This document shows, piece by piece, positions 19,606-33,087 of a stretch of DNA of 64,000 bases (the first letter of the stretch is position 1; each line of letters begins with the position of its first letter). The position numbers and the translations under genes are program-made. The DNA is from Lucinisca nassula (lineage: Eukaryota; Mollusca; Bivalvia; Lucinida; Lucinidae): assembly GCA_963580285.1 (NCBI GenBank), contig OY757019.1, forward strand, positions 64,810,587 to 64,874,586, written 5' to 3'. The notes under the pieces are model-generated. The model saw only the letters and a program-made list of their open reading frames with translations. It was not told the origin of the DNA and searched no databases.

Positions 19606-22600
19606 TTGAGTATATATATGGTTTTGGGGTGGGGATCTAAACGGTTTCTGAGATATTGGGCCTTTTACGAAGTGGATGGGGGTGGGTATCGGCCCGGCAC
19701 ATCCCAGGGTACCCCCAGTTTGGTGTCACTGAATGCGTCTTATCATAAGAAAAAAAATATATATATAGTTTAGGGGTGGGGATCTGAATGGCTTCTGAGA
19801 TATATGAAGTGGAGGGTTGGGGCATGGCCCCGGCGCACCCTAGGTTGAAATCACTGAATGCGCCTATCATAAGATACAAGAATATGTATGGTTTAGGGGC
19901 TGGGATCTGAACGGTTTCTGAGATATTGGGCCTTTTACGAAGTGGAGGGAGAGGGGATCCCCAGGTTGGTGTCACATAATGTGTCTTATCATAAGAAACA
20001 AGAATATATATGGCTTTGGGATGGGGATCTGGATGGTTTCCAAGATATATGGCCTTTTATGAAGTGGAGGGGTGGGGCATGGCCCCGGCGCACCCTGCGA
20101 GACCCCTAGGTTGGTATCACTGAATGCGTCGTAGCATAAGACACAAAAATACATATGGTTTTGGGGTGGGGATCTAAACGGTTTCTGAGATATTTGGCCT
20201 TTTACGAAGTGGAGGGGGTGGGGCATGGGCCCGGCACATCCCAGGGTACCCCCAGTTTGGTGTCACTGAATGCGTCTTATCATAAGAAAAAAAAATATAT
20301 ATATAGTTTAGGGGTGGGGATCTGAATGGCTTCTGAGATATATGAAGTGGAGGGTTGGGGCATGGCCCCGGCGCACCCTAGGTTGAAATCACTGAATGCG
20401 CCTATCATAAGATACAAGAATATGTATGGTTTAGGGGCTGGGATCTGAACGGTTTCTGAGATATTGGACCTTTTACGAAGAGGAGGGGGTGGGGCAAGGC
20501 ACAGGCACATCCCAGGGGGTCCACAGGTTGGTGTCACTGAATGTGTCTTATCATAAGAAACAAGAATATATATGGTTTGTGGTGGGGATCTGGATGGTTT
20601 CCGAGATATATGAAGTGGATGGGTGGGACATGGCCCCGGCGCACCCTGCGAGACCCCTAGGTTGGTATCACTGAATGCGTCGTAGCATAAGACATAAGAA
20701 TACATATGGTTTTGGTGTGGGGATCTAAACGGTTTCTGAGATATTGGGCCTTTTACGAAGTGGAGGGGGTGGGGCATGGGCCCGGCACATCCCAGGGTAC
20801 CCCCAGTTTGGTGTCACTGAATGCGTCTTATCATAAGAAAAAAAGAATATATATAGTTTAGGGGTGGGGATCTGAATGGCTTCTGAGATATATGAAGTGG
20901 AGGGTTGGGGCATGGCCCCGGCGCACCCTAGGTTGAAATCACTGAATGCGCCTATCATAAGATGCAAGAATATGTATGGTTTAGGGGCTGGGATCTGAAC
21001 GGTTTCTGAGATATTGGACCTTTCACGAAGAGGAGGGGGTGGGGCAAGGCACAGGCACATCCCAGGGGGTCCACAGGTTGGTGTCACTGAATGTGTCTTA
21101 TCATAAGAAACAAGAATATATATGGTTTGTGGTGGGGATCTGGATGGTTTCCGAGATATATCGCCTTTTATGAAGTGGAGGGGTGGGGCATGGGCCCAAC
21201 ACATCCCAGGGGACCCCTAGTTTTGTGTCACTGAATGCGTCTTATTATAAGAAAAAAATAATATATATGGTTTAGGGGTGGGGATCTGAATGGCTTCTGA
21301 GATATATGAAGTAGAGGGGCGGGGCATGGCCCCGGCGCACCCTAGGTTGAAATCACTGAATGCGTCTTATCATAAGGTACAAGAATATGTATGGTTTAGG
21401 GGTGGGGATCTGAACGTTTTCTCAGATATTGGGCCTTTTACGAAGTGGAGGGGTGTGGCAAGTCCCAAGCACATCCTAGGAGATCCCCAGGTTGGTGTCA
21501 CTGAATGTGTCTTATCATAAGAAACAAGAATATATATGGCTTTGGGATGGGGATCTGGATGGTTTCCGAGATATATCGCCTTTTATGAAGTGGAGGGGTG
21601 GAGCATGGCCCCGTCGCACCCTGGGAGACCCCTGGGTTGGTATCACTGAATGCGTCTTATCATAAGAAACAAGAATATATATGGTTTTGGGGTGGGAATC
21701 TAAACGGTTTCTGAGATATTGGGCCTTTTACGAAGTGGAGGGTGTGGGGCATGGGCCCGGCACATCCCAGGGGAACCCTAGTTTGGGGTCACTGAATGCA
21801 TCTTATCATAAGAAAAAAAGAATATATATGGTTTAGGGGTAGGGATCTGAATGGCTTCTGAGATACTTGAAGTGGAGGGGTGGGGCATGGCCCCGGCGCA
21901 CCCTAGGTTGAAATCACCGAATGCGTCTTATCATAATGTTCAAGAATATGTATGGTTTAGGGGCTGGGATCTGAACGGTTTCTGAGATATTGGACCTTTT
22001 ACGAAGAGGACGGGTGGGGCAAGGCACAGGTACATCCCAGGGGGTCCACAGGTTGGTGTCACTGAATGTGTCTTATCATAAGAAACAAAAATATATATGG
22101 TTTGTGGTGGGGATCTGGATGGTTTCCGAGATATATCGCCTTTTATGAAGTGGAGGGGTGGGACATGGCCCCGGCGCACCCTGCGAGACCCCTAGGTTGG
22201 TATCACTGAATGCGTCGTAGCATGAGACACAAGAATACATATGGTTTTGGGGTCGGGATCTAAACGGTTTCTGAGATATTGGGCCTTTTACGTAGTGGAG
22301 GGGGTGGGGCATGGGCCCGGCACATCCCAGGGTACCCCCAGTTTGGTGTCACTAAATGCGTCTTATCATAAGAAAAAAGAAATATATATAGTTTAGGGGT
22401 GGGGATCTGAATGGCTTCTGAGATATATGAAGTGGAGGGTTGGGGCATGGCCCCGGCGCACCCTAGGTTGAAATCACTGAATGCGCCTATCATAAGATAC
22501 AAGAATATGTATGGTTTAGGGGCTAGGATCTGAACGGTTTATGAGATATTGGACCTTTTACGAAGAGGAGGGGTTGGGCATGGCACAGGCACATCCCAGG

Positions 22601-25600
22601 GGGGTCCACAGGTTGGTGTCACTGAATGTGTCTTATCATAAGAAACAAGAATATATATGGTTTGTGGTGGGGATCTGGATGGTTTCCGAGATATATCGCC
22701 TTTTATGAAGTGGAGGGATGGGACATGGGCCCGACACATCCCAGGGGACCCCTAGTTTTGTGTGACTGAATGACCCATCTTCTTTCTTATGAATGTTTTC
22801 ATTGCTCTTAAAGGAACTCTTTTTTTATTTTTATTATTATAAGAAAAAAATAATATATATGGTTTAGGGGTGGGGATCTGAATGGCTTCTGAGATATATG
22901 AAATAGAGGGGCGGGGCATGGCCCCGGCGCACCCTAGGTTGAAATCACTGAATGCGTCTTATCATAAGGTACAAGAATATGTATGGTTTAGGGGTGGGGA
23001 TCTGAACGTTTTCTCAGATATTGGGCCTTTTACGAAGTGGAGGGGTGTGGCAAGTCCCAAGCACATCCTAGGAGATCCCCAGGTTGGTGTCACTGAATGT
23101 GTCTTATCATAAGAAACAAGAATATATATATGGCTTTGGGATGGGGATCTGGATGGCTTCCGAGATATATCGCCTTTTATGAAGTGGATGGGTGGGGCAT
23201 GGCCCCGTCGCACCCTGGGAGACCCCTGGGTTGGTATCACTGAATGCGTCTTATCATAAGAAACAAGAATATATATGGTTTTGGGGTGGGAATCTAAACG
23301 GTTTCTGAGATATCGGGCCTTTTACGAAGTGGCGGGGTGGGGCATGGGCCCGGCACATCCCAGGGGAACCCTAGTTTGGGGTCACTGAATGCATCTTATC
23401 ATAAGAAAAAAATAATATATATGGTTTAGGGGTAGGAATCTGAATGGCTTCTGAGATACTTGAAGTGGAGGGGATTTAAATCACCGAATGCGTCTTATCA
23501 TAAGGTACAAGAATATGTATGGTTTAGGGGTGGGGATCTGAACGGTTTCTGAGATATTGGGCCTTTTACGAAGTGGAGGGATAGGGGCAAGGCCCAGGCA
23601 CATCATAGGGGATCCCCAGGTTGGTGTCACTGAATGTGACTTATCATAAGAAACAAGAATACATGTATGTATGGCTTTGGGATGGGGATCTGGATGGTTT
23701 CCGAGATATATCGCCTTCATATAAAAAAGTGGAGGGGTGGGGCATGGGCCCTGCACATCCCAGGGGACCCTCAGGTTGTGTCTTATCATAAGAAACAAGA
23801 ATATATATATGGTTTTGGGGTGGGGATCTTGATGGTTTCCGAGATATATCGCCTTCATATAAAAAGTGGAGGGGTTGGGCATGGCCCCGGCGCACACTGG
23901 GAGACCCCTAGGTTGGAATCACTGAATGCGTCTTAGCATAAGAAACAAGAATATATATGTTTTTGGGGTGGGGTCTAAACGCTTTCTGAGATATTGGGCC
24001 TTTTACGAAGTGGAGGGGGTGGGGCATGGGCCCTGAACATCCGCGGGAACCCCCAGGTTGGTGTCACTGAATGCGTCTCATCATAAGAAAAAAGAATATA
24101 TATGGTTTAGGGGTTGGTATCTGAATGGCTTCTGAGTTATATGAATTGGAGGGTTGGGGTTCTAGGTCCCGGCGCACCTTAGATTTAAATCACTGCATGC
24201 GTCTTATCATAAGGTACAAGAATATGTATGGTTCAGGGGTGGGGATCTGAACGGTTTCTGAGATATTGGACCTTTTACGAAGTGGAGGGTGTGGGCATGG
24301 CCCAGGCACATCCCAGGGGATCCCCAGGTTGGTGTCACTGAATATGTCTTATCATAAGAATCAAGAACATATATGTCTTTCGGATGGGGATCTGGATGGT
24401 TTCCGAGATATATCACCTTTTATTAAGTGGTGGGGTGGGGCATGGCCCCGGCGCACCCTGGGAGACCCCCAGGTTGGTATCACTGAATGCGTCTTATCAT
24501 AAGAAACAAGAATACATATGGTTTTGGGGTGGGGATCTAAACGATTTCTGAGATATTTGGCCTTTTACGAAGTGGAGGGGGTGGGGCATGGGCCCGGCAC
24601 ATCCCAGGGGACCCCCAGTTTGATGTCACTAAATGCGTCTTATCATAAGAAAAAAAAAAAGAATATATATGGTTTAGGGGTGGGGATCTGATATATGAAG
24701 TGGAGGGGTGGGGCATGGACTCGGCGCACCCTAGGTTGAAATCACTGAATGCGTCTTATTATAAGGTACAAGAATACGTATGGTTTAGGGGTGGGGATCT
24801 ATACGATTTCTGAGATATTGGGCCTTTTACGAAGTGGAGGGGGTGGGGCATGGGCCCGGCACATCCCAGGGTCCCCCAGTTTGGTGTCACTAAATGCGTC
24901 TTATCATAAGAAAAAAAGAATATATATGGTTTAGGGGTGGGGATCTGAAGGGCTTCTGAGATATATGAAGTGCAGGGGCCCCGGCGCACCCTAGGTTGAA
25001 ATCACTGAATGCGTCTTATCATATGGTACAAGAATATGTATGGTTTAGGTGGGGGAATCTGAACGGTTTCTGAGATATTGGGCCTTTTATAGAGTGGTGG
25101 TGGTGGGGTAAGGCCCAGGCACATCCTAGGAGATCCCCAGGTTGGTGCCACTGAATGTGTCTTATTATAAGAAACAAGAATATATATGGCTTTCGGATGG
25201 GGATCTGGATGGTTTCCGAGATATATCGCCTTTTATGAAGTGGAGGGGTGGGGCATGGCCCCGGCGCACCCTGGGAGACCCCTAGTTTGGTATCAGTGAA
25301 TGCGTCTTATCATAAGAAACAAGAATACATATGGTTTTGGGGTGAGGATCTAAACGGTTTCTGAGATATTGGGCCTTTTACGTAGTGGAGGAGTTGGGGC
25401 ATGGGCAAAGGCACATCACAGGGAACCCCTAGTTTGGTGTCACTCAATGCGTCTTATCATAAGGTACAAGAATATGTATGGCTTAGGGGTGGGGATATGA
25501 ACGGTTTCTGAGATGTTGGGCCTTTTACGAAGTTCAGCGGGTGGGGCAAGGCCCAGGCACATCCTAGGGGATCCCCAGGTTGGTGTCACTGAATGTGCCT

Positions 25601-25676
25601 TATCATAAGAAACAAGAATGTATATGGCTTTGGGATGGGGATCTGGAGGGTTCACGAGATATATCGCCTTCATATA
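19606..25676 (+). repeat. Satellite-like array of the ~145 bp unit with higher-order repeats
   Basis: About 40 monomers of 121-146 bp. Four variants recur in order, giving a higher-order repeat of about 540-550 bp, seen from the TCACT anchors at 19726, 20263 and 20813. Variant marks are ATAGTTTAGGGGTGGGGATC, GGTTTAGGGGCTGGGATC, GGTTTGTGGTGGGGATCTGG and CATATGGTTTTGGGGTGGGG. The many open frames on both strands (for example SYDKTHSVTP repeats on minus) are products of the monomer and not genes. Confidence 0.92.
22773..22841 (-). mobile_element. TDR element terminal fragment inside the satellite
   Basis: About 68 bp: CCATCTTCTTTCTTATGAAT, then TTTCATTGCTCTTAAAGGAA, then a T-rich terminus. It equals the last part of the reversed TDR element (compare 36088-36150). 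It lies between GACTGAATG and ATTATAAGAAAA of one monomer and is absent from the duplicated copy at ~28645. Confidence 0.8.
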
Positions 25677-27275
25677 AACAAGAGGTCCCAGAGGGCCCTG
25701 AGTCGCTCACCTGAGATTTGTGTCTCCAGTATATTCTAGGCCCGAGGGCTATAATTTGAACAAACTTGGAAATGGTCCACTAGATGAAGCTTCATACCGA
25801 ATATCAAAGACCTGGACCTTCTGGTTTCAGACAAGAAGATTTTTAAAGGTTTTCCCTATATAAGCCTATGAAAATTGTTTGTTTGTTTGATTTGAGGTTT
25901 AACGTCCCCGTCAACACTGTAAAGGTCATTTTGGAGACGTTGCTTCCATTTTTGTGGGACTTTTACCCGACATTGAGATGAAATGACATCTCAAGCCCTG
26001 TCGCCCAATGAAACCAATAGGGTTTATTAGCATGGACGGTCCGCCTCGCACCGCGGTTCAAGGACAGGCTTAGATCCTCTAAGCGGTTTACCAGTACTAG
26101 TGTGCGGGCCGGATTCAGCTCTGCGTGGAAGCATCATGCAGCCCATATATTTCTTCAAGCCCCAAGCCTATGAAAAACCAAAGGGTCCCGGGGTGGGGGC
26201 ATTTTTGGCCCCAGGGCTATAATTTGAACAATCTTGAAAGAGGTCCACTAGATGAAGCTTCACACTTAATTCCAAAGATCTGGGCCTTGCGGTTTCAGAG
26301 AAGAAGATTTTTAAAGATTTTCCCTGTATAAGCCTATGTAAAACCAAAGGCCCCAGGGGCGGGGGCATTTTTGGCCCCAAGGCTATAATTTGAACAATCT
26401 TAGTAAAGGTCCACCAGGTAAAGCTTCACACCAAATATTAAAGACCTGGGCCTTGTGAAGAAGAAGATTTTGTTAATGATTTTCCCTATATAAGCCTACA
26501 TGTATGTAAAACCATAGGCCCCCGGGGCGGGGGCATTTTGGCCCCCAGGGCTATAATTTGAACAATCTTGTTAGAGGTCTACTAGATGAAGCTTCACACC
26601 AAATATCAAAGATCTGGTCATTGCGGTTTCAGAGAAGAAGAATTTTAAAGATTTTCCCTGTATAAGCCTATGTAAAACCATAGCCCCCCGGGGCGGGGGC
26701 ATTTTTGGCCCAAAGGCTATAATATGAACAATCTTAGTAGAGGTCCACCAGGTAAAGCTTCACACCAAATATTAAAGACCTGGGCCTTGTGGTTTCAGAG
26801 AAGAAGATTTTTTAATGATTTTCCCTATATAAGCCTATGTAAAACCATAGGCCCCGGGGCGGGGGCATTTTGGCCCCCAGGGCTATAATTTGAACAATCT
26901 TGAAAGAGGTCCACTAGATGAAGCTTCAGACCAAATATCAAAGATCTGTGCCTTGCGGTTTCAGAGAAGAAGATTTTTAAAGATTTTCCCAGTATAAGCC
27001 TATGTAAAACCAAAGGCCCCCGGGGCGGGGGCATTTTTGGTCCAAAGGCTATAATTTGAACAATTTTAGTATTGGTCCACCAGGTAAAGCTTCACACCAA
27101 ATATTAAAGACCTGGGCCTTGTGGTTTCAGAGAAGATTTTTTAATGATTTTCCCTATATAAGCCTATGTAAAACCAAAGGCCCCCGGGGCGGGGGCATTT
27201 TGGCCCCAGGGCCATAATTTGAACATCTTGGTAGAGGTCCACTAGATGAAGCTAAATATCAAATATCGATGACCT
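25677..27275 (+). mobile_element. Composite element lacking its tail (copy A)
   Basis: The head is AACAAGAGGTCCC-AGA-GGGCCCTGAGTC with GCTCACCTG. One 165 bp unit begins near 25740; a SINE-like element (25875-26163) is nested in it; and about seven more units follow (26165-27275). The tail was lost at the duplication junction. The head hairpin has a G-to-T change relative to copy B, giving a T-G mismatch or wobble. Confidence 0.8.
25875..26163 (+). mobile_element. SINE-like element with 13 bp target duplication (copy A)
   Basis: Flanked by AAGCCTATGAAAA on both sides (25862-25874 and 26164-26176). The body starts TTGTTTGTTTGTTTGATTTG, has GAGGTTTAACGTCCCCGTCA, CCCGACATTGAGATGAAATG, TAAGCGGTTTACCAGTACTA and ends CATATATTTCTTCAAGCCC. 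Other copies are at 31686-31974, 44829-45127, partial 43036-43165, and reversed 54727-55033 and 62580-62690. No tRNA promoter was identified, so 'SINE-like' reflects size and target duplication only. Confidence 0.85.
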
Positions 27276-28395
27276 GGTTTAGGGGTGGGGATCTGAACGG
27301 TTTCTGATTCCTTTTACGAAGTGGAGGGGGTGGGGCAAGGCCCATGCACATCCCAGGGGATCCCCAGGTTGGTGTCACTGAATGTGTCTTATCATAAGAA
27401 ACAAGAATATATGTGGCTTTGGGATGGGGATCAGGATGGTTTCCGAGATGTATCGCCTTTTATGAAGTTGAGGGGTAGGGCATGGCCCCGGCGCACCCTG
27501 GGAGACCCCTAGGTTGGTATCACTGAATGCGTCTTATCATGAGAAACAAGAATACATATGGTTTTGGGGTGGGGATCTAAACGGTTTCTGAGATATTGGG
27601 CCTTTTTACGAAGTGGAGGGGTTGGGGCATGGAACCGGCACATTCCAGGGGACCACCAGTTTGGTGTCACTAAATGCGTCTTATCAAAAGAAAAAAAAAG
27701 AATATATATGGTTTAGGGGTGGGGATCTGAATGGCTTCTGAGATATATGAAGTGGAGGGATGGGGCATGGCCCCGGCGCACCCTAGGTTGAAATCACTGA
27801 ATGTCTTATCATAAGGTACAAGAATATGTATAGTTTAGGGGTGGGGATCTGAACGGTTTCTGATTCCTTTTACGAAGTGGAGGGGATGGGGCAAGGCCCA
27901 TGCACATCCCAGGGGATCCCCAGGTTGGTGTCACTGAATGTGTCTTATCATAAGAAACAAGAATATATGTGGCTTTGGGATGGGGATCAGGATGGTTTCC
28001 GAGATGTATCGCCTTTTATGAAGTTGAGGGGTAGGGCATGGCCCCGGCGCACCCTGGGAGACCCCTAGGTTGGTATCACTGAATGCGTCTTATCATGAGA
28101 AACAAGAATACATATGGTTTTGGGGTGGGGATCTAAACGGTTTTTGAGATATTGGGCCTTTTACGAAGTGGAGGGGTTGGGGCATGGAACCGGCACATCC
28201 CAGGGGACCACCAGTTTGGTGTCACTAAATGCGTCTTATCAAAAGAAAAAAAGAGTATATATGGTTTAGGGGTGGGGATCTGAATGGCTTCTGAGACATA
28301 TGAAGTGGAGGGATGGGGCATGGCCCCGGCACACCCTAGGTTGAAATCACTGAATGCGCCTATCATAAGATACAAGAATATGTATGGTTTAGGGG
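27276..28395 (+). repeat. Tandem duplication of a 556 bp block of the 145 bp array
   Basis: 27276-27831 and 27832 to about 28360 are near-identical (GGTTTCTGATTCCTTTTACG occurs only in these two). This is the higher-order repeat in action. It forms the spacer between the two large duplicated blocks. Confidence 0.85.
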
Positions 28396-28652
28396 CTGGG
28401 ATCTTAACGGTTTATGAGATATTGGACCTTTTACGAAGAGGAGGGGTTGGGCAAGGCACAGGCACATCCCAGGGGGTCCACAGGTTGGTGTCACTGAATG
28501 TGTCTTATCATAAGAAACAAGAATATATATGGTTTGTGGTGGGGATCTGGATGGTTTCCGAGATATATCGCCTTTTATGAAGTGGAGGGATGGGACATGG
28601 GCCCGACACATCCCAGGGGACCCCTAGTTTTGTGTGACTGAATGCGTCTTAG

Positions 28653-31600
28653 AAAAAAATAATATATATGGTTTAGGGGTGGGGATCTGAATGGCTTCTG
28701 AGATATATGAAATAGAGGGGCGGGGCATGGCCCCGGCGCACCCTAGGTTGAAATCACTGAATGCGTCTTATCATAAGGTACAAGAATATGTATGGTTTAG
28801 GGGTGGGGATCTGAACGTTTTCTCAGATATTGGGCCTTTTACGAAGTGGAGGGGTGTGGCAAGTCCCAAGCACATCCTAGGAGATCCCCAGGTTGGTGTC
28901 ACTGAATGTGTCTTATCATAAGAAACAAGAATATATATATGGCTTTGGGATGGGGATCTGGATGGCTTCCGAGATATATCGCCTTTTATGAAGTGGATGG
29001 GTGGGGCATGGCCCCGTCGCACCCTGGGAGACCCCTGGGTTGGTATCACTGAATGCGTCTTATCATAAGAAACAAGAATATATATGGTTTTGGGGTGGGA
29101 ATCTAAACGGTTTCTGAGATATCGGGCCTTTTACGAAGTGGCGGGGTGGGGCATGGGCCCGGCACATCCCAGGGGAACCCTAGTTTGGGGTCACTGAATG
29201 CATCTTATCATAAGAAAAAAATAATATATATGGTTTAGGGGTAGGAATCTGAATGGCTTCTGAGATACTTGAAGTGGAGGGGATTTAAATCACCGAATGC
29301 GTCTTATCATAAGGTACAAGAATATGTATGGTTTAGGGGTGGGGATCTGAACGGTTTCTGAGATATTGGGCCTTTTACGAAGTGGAGGGATAGGGGCAAG
29401 GCCCAGGCACATCATAGGGGATCCCCAGGTTGGTGTCACTGAATGTGACTTATCATAAGAAACAAGAATACATGTATGTATGGCTTTGGGATGGGGATCT
29501 GGATGGTTTCCGAGATATATCGCCTTCATATAAAAAAGTGGAGGGGTGGGGCATGGGCCCTGCACATCCCAGGGGACCCTCAGGTTGTGTCTTATCATAA
29601 GAAACAAGAATATATATATGGTTTTGGGGTGGGGATCTTGATGGTTTCCGAGATATATCGCCTTCATATAAAAAGTGGAGGGGTTGGGCATGGCCACGGC
29701 GCACACTGGGAGACCCCTAGGTTGGAATCACTGAATGCGTCTTAGCATAAGAAACAAGAATATATATGTTTTTGGGGTGGGGTCTAAACGCTTTCTGAGA
29801 TATTGGGCCTTTTACGAAGTGGAGGGGGTGGGGCATGGGCCCTGAACATCCGCGGGAACCCCCAGGTTGGTGTCACTGAATGCGTCTCATCATAAGAAAA
29901 AAGAATATATATGGTTGGTTTAGGGGTGGGGATCTGAATGGCTTCTGAGTTATATGAATTGGAGGGTTGGGGTTCTTGGTCCCGGCGCACCTTAGATTTA
30001 AATCACTGCATGCGTCTTATCATAAGGTACAAGAATATGTATGGTTCAGGGGTGGGGATCTGAACGGTTTCTGAGATATTGGACCTTTTACGAAGTGGAG
30101 GGTGTGGGCATGGCCCAGGCACATCCCAGGGGATCCCCAGGTTGGAGTCACTGAATATGTCTTATCATAAGAATCAAGAACATATATGTCTTTCGGATGG
30201 GGATCTGGATGGTTTCCGAGATATATCACCTTTTATTAAGTGGTGGGGTGGGGCATGGCCCCGGCGCACCCTGGGAGACCCCCAGGTTGGTATCACTGAA
30301 TGCGTCTTATCATAAGAAACAAGAATACATATGGTTTTGGGGTGGGGATCTAAACGATTTCTGAGATATTTGGCCTTTTACGAAGTGGAGGGGGTGTGGC
30401 ATGGGCCCGGCACATCCCAGGGGACCCCCAGTTTGATGTCACTAAATGCGTCTTATCATAAGAAAAAAAAAGAATATATATGGTTTAGGGGTGGGGATCT
30501 GATATATGAAGTGGAGGGGTGGGGCATGGACCCGGCGCACCCTAGGTTGAAATCACTGAATGCGTCTTATTATAAGGTACAAGAATATGTATGGTTTAGG
30601 GGTGGGGATCTATACGATTTCTGAGATATTGGGCCTTTTACGAAGTGGAGGGGGTGGGGCATGGGCCCGGCACATCCCAGGGTCCCCCAGTTTGGTGTCA
30701 CTAAATGCGTCTTATCATAAGAAAAAAAGAATATATATGGTTTAGGGGTGGGGATCTGAAGGGCTTCTGAGATATATGAAGTGGAGGGGCCCCGGCGCAC
30801 CCTAGGTTGAAATCACTGAATGCGTCTTATCATATGGTACAAGAATATGTATGGTTTAGGTGGGGGAATCTGAACGGTTTCTGAGATATTGGGCCTTTTA
30901 TAGAGTGGTGGTGTTGGGGTAAGGCCCAGGCACATCCTAGGAGATCCCCAGGTTGGTGCCACTGAATGTGTCTTATTATAAGAAACAAGAATATATATGG
31001 CTTTCGGATGGGGATCTGGATGGTTTCCGAGATATATCGCCTTTTATGAAGTGGAGGGGTGGGGCATGGCCCCGGCGCACCCTGGGAGACCCCTAGTTTG
31101 GTATCAGTGAATGCGTCTTATCATAAGAAACAAGAATACATATGGTTTTGGGGTGAGGATCTAAACGGTTTCTGAGATATTGGGCCTTTTACGAAGTGGA
31201 GGAGTTGGGGCATGGGCAAAGGCACATCACAGGGAACCCCTAGTTTGGTGTCACTCAATGCGTCTTATCATAAGGTACAAGAATATGTATGGCTTAGGGG
31301 TGGGGATATGAACGGTTTCTGAGATGTTGGGCCTTTTACGAAGTTCAGCGGGTGGGGCAAGGCCCAGGCACATCCTAGGGGATCCCCAGGTTGGTGTCAC
31401 TGAATGTGCCTTATCATAAGAAACAAGAATGTATATGGCTTTGGGATGGGGATCTGGAGGGTTCACGAGATATATCGCCTTCATATAAACAAGAGGGCCC
31501 AGAGGGCCCTGAGTCGCTCACCTGAGATTTTTGTCTCCAGTATATTCTAGGCCCGAGGGCTATAATTTGAACAAACTTGGAAATGGTCCACTAGATGAAG

Positions 31601-33087
31601 CTTCATACCAAATATCAAAGACCTGGACCTTCTGGTTTCAGACAAGAAGATTTTTAAAGGTTTTCCCTATATAAGCCTATGAAAATTGTTTGTTTGTTTG
31701 ATTTGAGGTTTAACGTCCCCGTCAACACTGTAAAGGTCATTTTGGAGACGTTGCTTCCATTTTTGTGGGACTTTTACCCGACATTGAGATGAAATGACAT
31801 CTCAAGCCCTGTCGCCCAATGAAACCAATAGGGTTTATTAGCATGGACGGTCCGCCTCGCACCGCGGTTCAAGGACAGGCTTAGATCCTCTAAGCGGTTT
31901 ACCAGTACTAGTGTGCGGGCCGGATTCAGCTCTGCGTGGAAGCATCATGCAGCCCATATATTTCTTCAAGCCCCAAGCCTATGAAAAACCAAAGGGTCCC
32001 GGGGTGGGGGCATTTTTGGCCCCAGGGCTATAATTTGAACAATCTTGAAAGAGGTCCACTAGATGAAGCTTCACACTTAATTCCAAAGATCTGGGCCTTG
32101 CGGTTTCAGAGAAGAAGATTTTTAAAGATTTTCCCTGTATAAGCCTATGTAAAACCAAAGGCCCCAGGGGCGGGGGCATTTTTGGCCCCAAGGCTATAAT
32201 TTGAACAATCTTAGTAAAGGTCCACCAGGTAAAGCTTCACACCAAATATTAAAGACCTGGGCCTTGTGAAGAAGAAGATTTTGTTAATGATTTTCCCTAT
32301 ATAAGCCTACATGTATGTAAAACCATAGGCCCCCGGGGCGGGGGCATTTTGGCCCCCAGGGCTATAATTTGAACAATCTTGTTAGAGGTCCACTAGATGA
32401 AGCTTCACACCAAATATCAAAGATCTGGTCATTGCGGTTTCAGAGAAGAAGAATTTTAAAGATTTTCCCTGTATAAGCCTATGTAAAACCATAGGCCCCC
32501 GGGGCGGGGGCATTTTTGGCCCAAAGGCTATAATATGAACAATCTTAGTAGAGGTCCACCAGGTAAAGCTTCACACCAAATATTAAAGACCTGGGCCTTG
32601 TGGTTTCAGAGAAGAAGATTTTTTAATGATTTTCCCTATATAAGCCTATGTAAAACCATAGGCCCCGGGGCGGGGGCATTTTGGCCCCCAGGGCTATAAT
32701 TTGAACAATCTTGAAAGAGGTCCACTAGATGAAGCTTCAGACCAAATATCAAAGATCTGTGCCTTGCGGTTTCAGAGAAGAAGATTTTTAAAGATTTTCC
32801 CAGTATAAGCCTATGTAAAACCAAAGGCCTCCGGGGCGGGGGCATTTTTGGTCCAAAGGCTATAATTTGAACAATTTTAGTATTGGTCCACCAGGTAAAG
32901 CTTCACACCAAATATTAAAGACCTGGGCCTTGTGGTTTCAGAGAAGATTTTTTAATGATTTTCCCTATATAAGCCTATGTAAAACCAAAGGCCCCCGGGG
33001 CGGGGGCATTTTGGCCCCCAGGGCCATAATTTGAACATCTTGGTAGAGGTCCACTAGATGAAGCTAAATATCAAATATCGATGACCT
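28653..33087 (+). repeat. Segmental duplication, copy B
   Basis: Partner of 22843-27275. Flanking sequence at 28360-28640 also matches 22490-22770, so the duplicated unit is about 4.7 kb once the 68 bp TDR fragment found only in copy A is set aside. Only scattered substitutions and small indels separate the copies, so the event is recent or the assembly has duplicated a haplotype. Confidence 0.9.

Larger units (their letters stand above)
22843..27275 (+). repeat. Segmental duplication, copy A
   Basis: Nearly identical to 28653-33087 at a constant offset of about 5.81 kb, including arrays, a composite-element head and a nested SINE-like insertion. Homology stops at GATATCGATGACCTGG (27275): copy B continues into CCTTGCGG whereas copy A switches back to the 145 bp unit. 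Confidence 0.9.

Noticed and set aside
20280..21204. Overlapping minus-strand frames of 159-165 codons with SYDKTHSVTP-like motifs
   Set aside because: Products of the 145 bp tandem unit; the same peptides recur at every array and shift frame between monomers.
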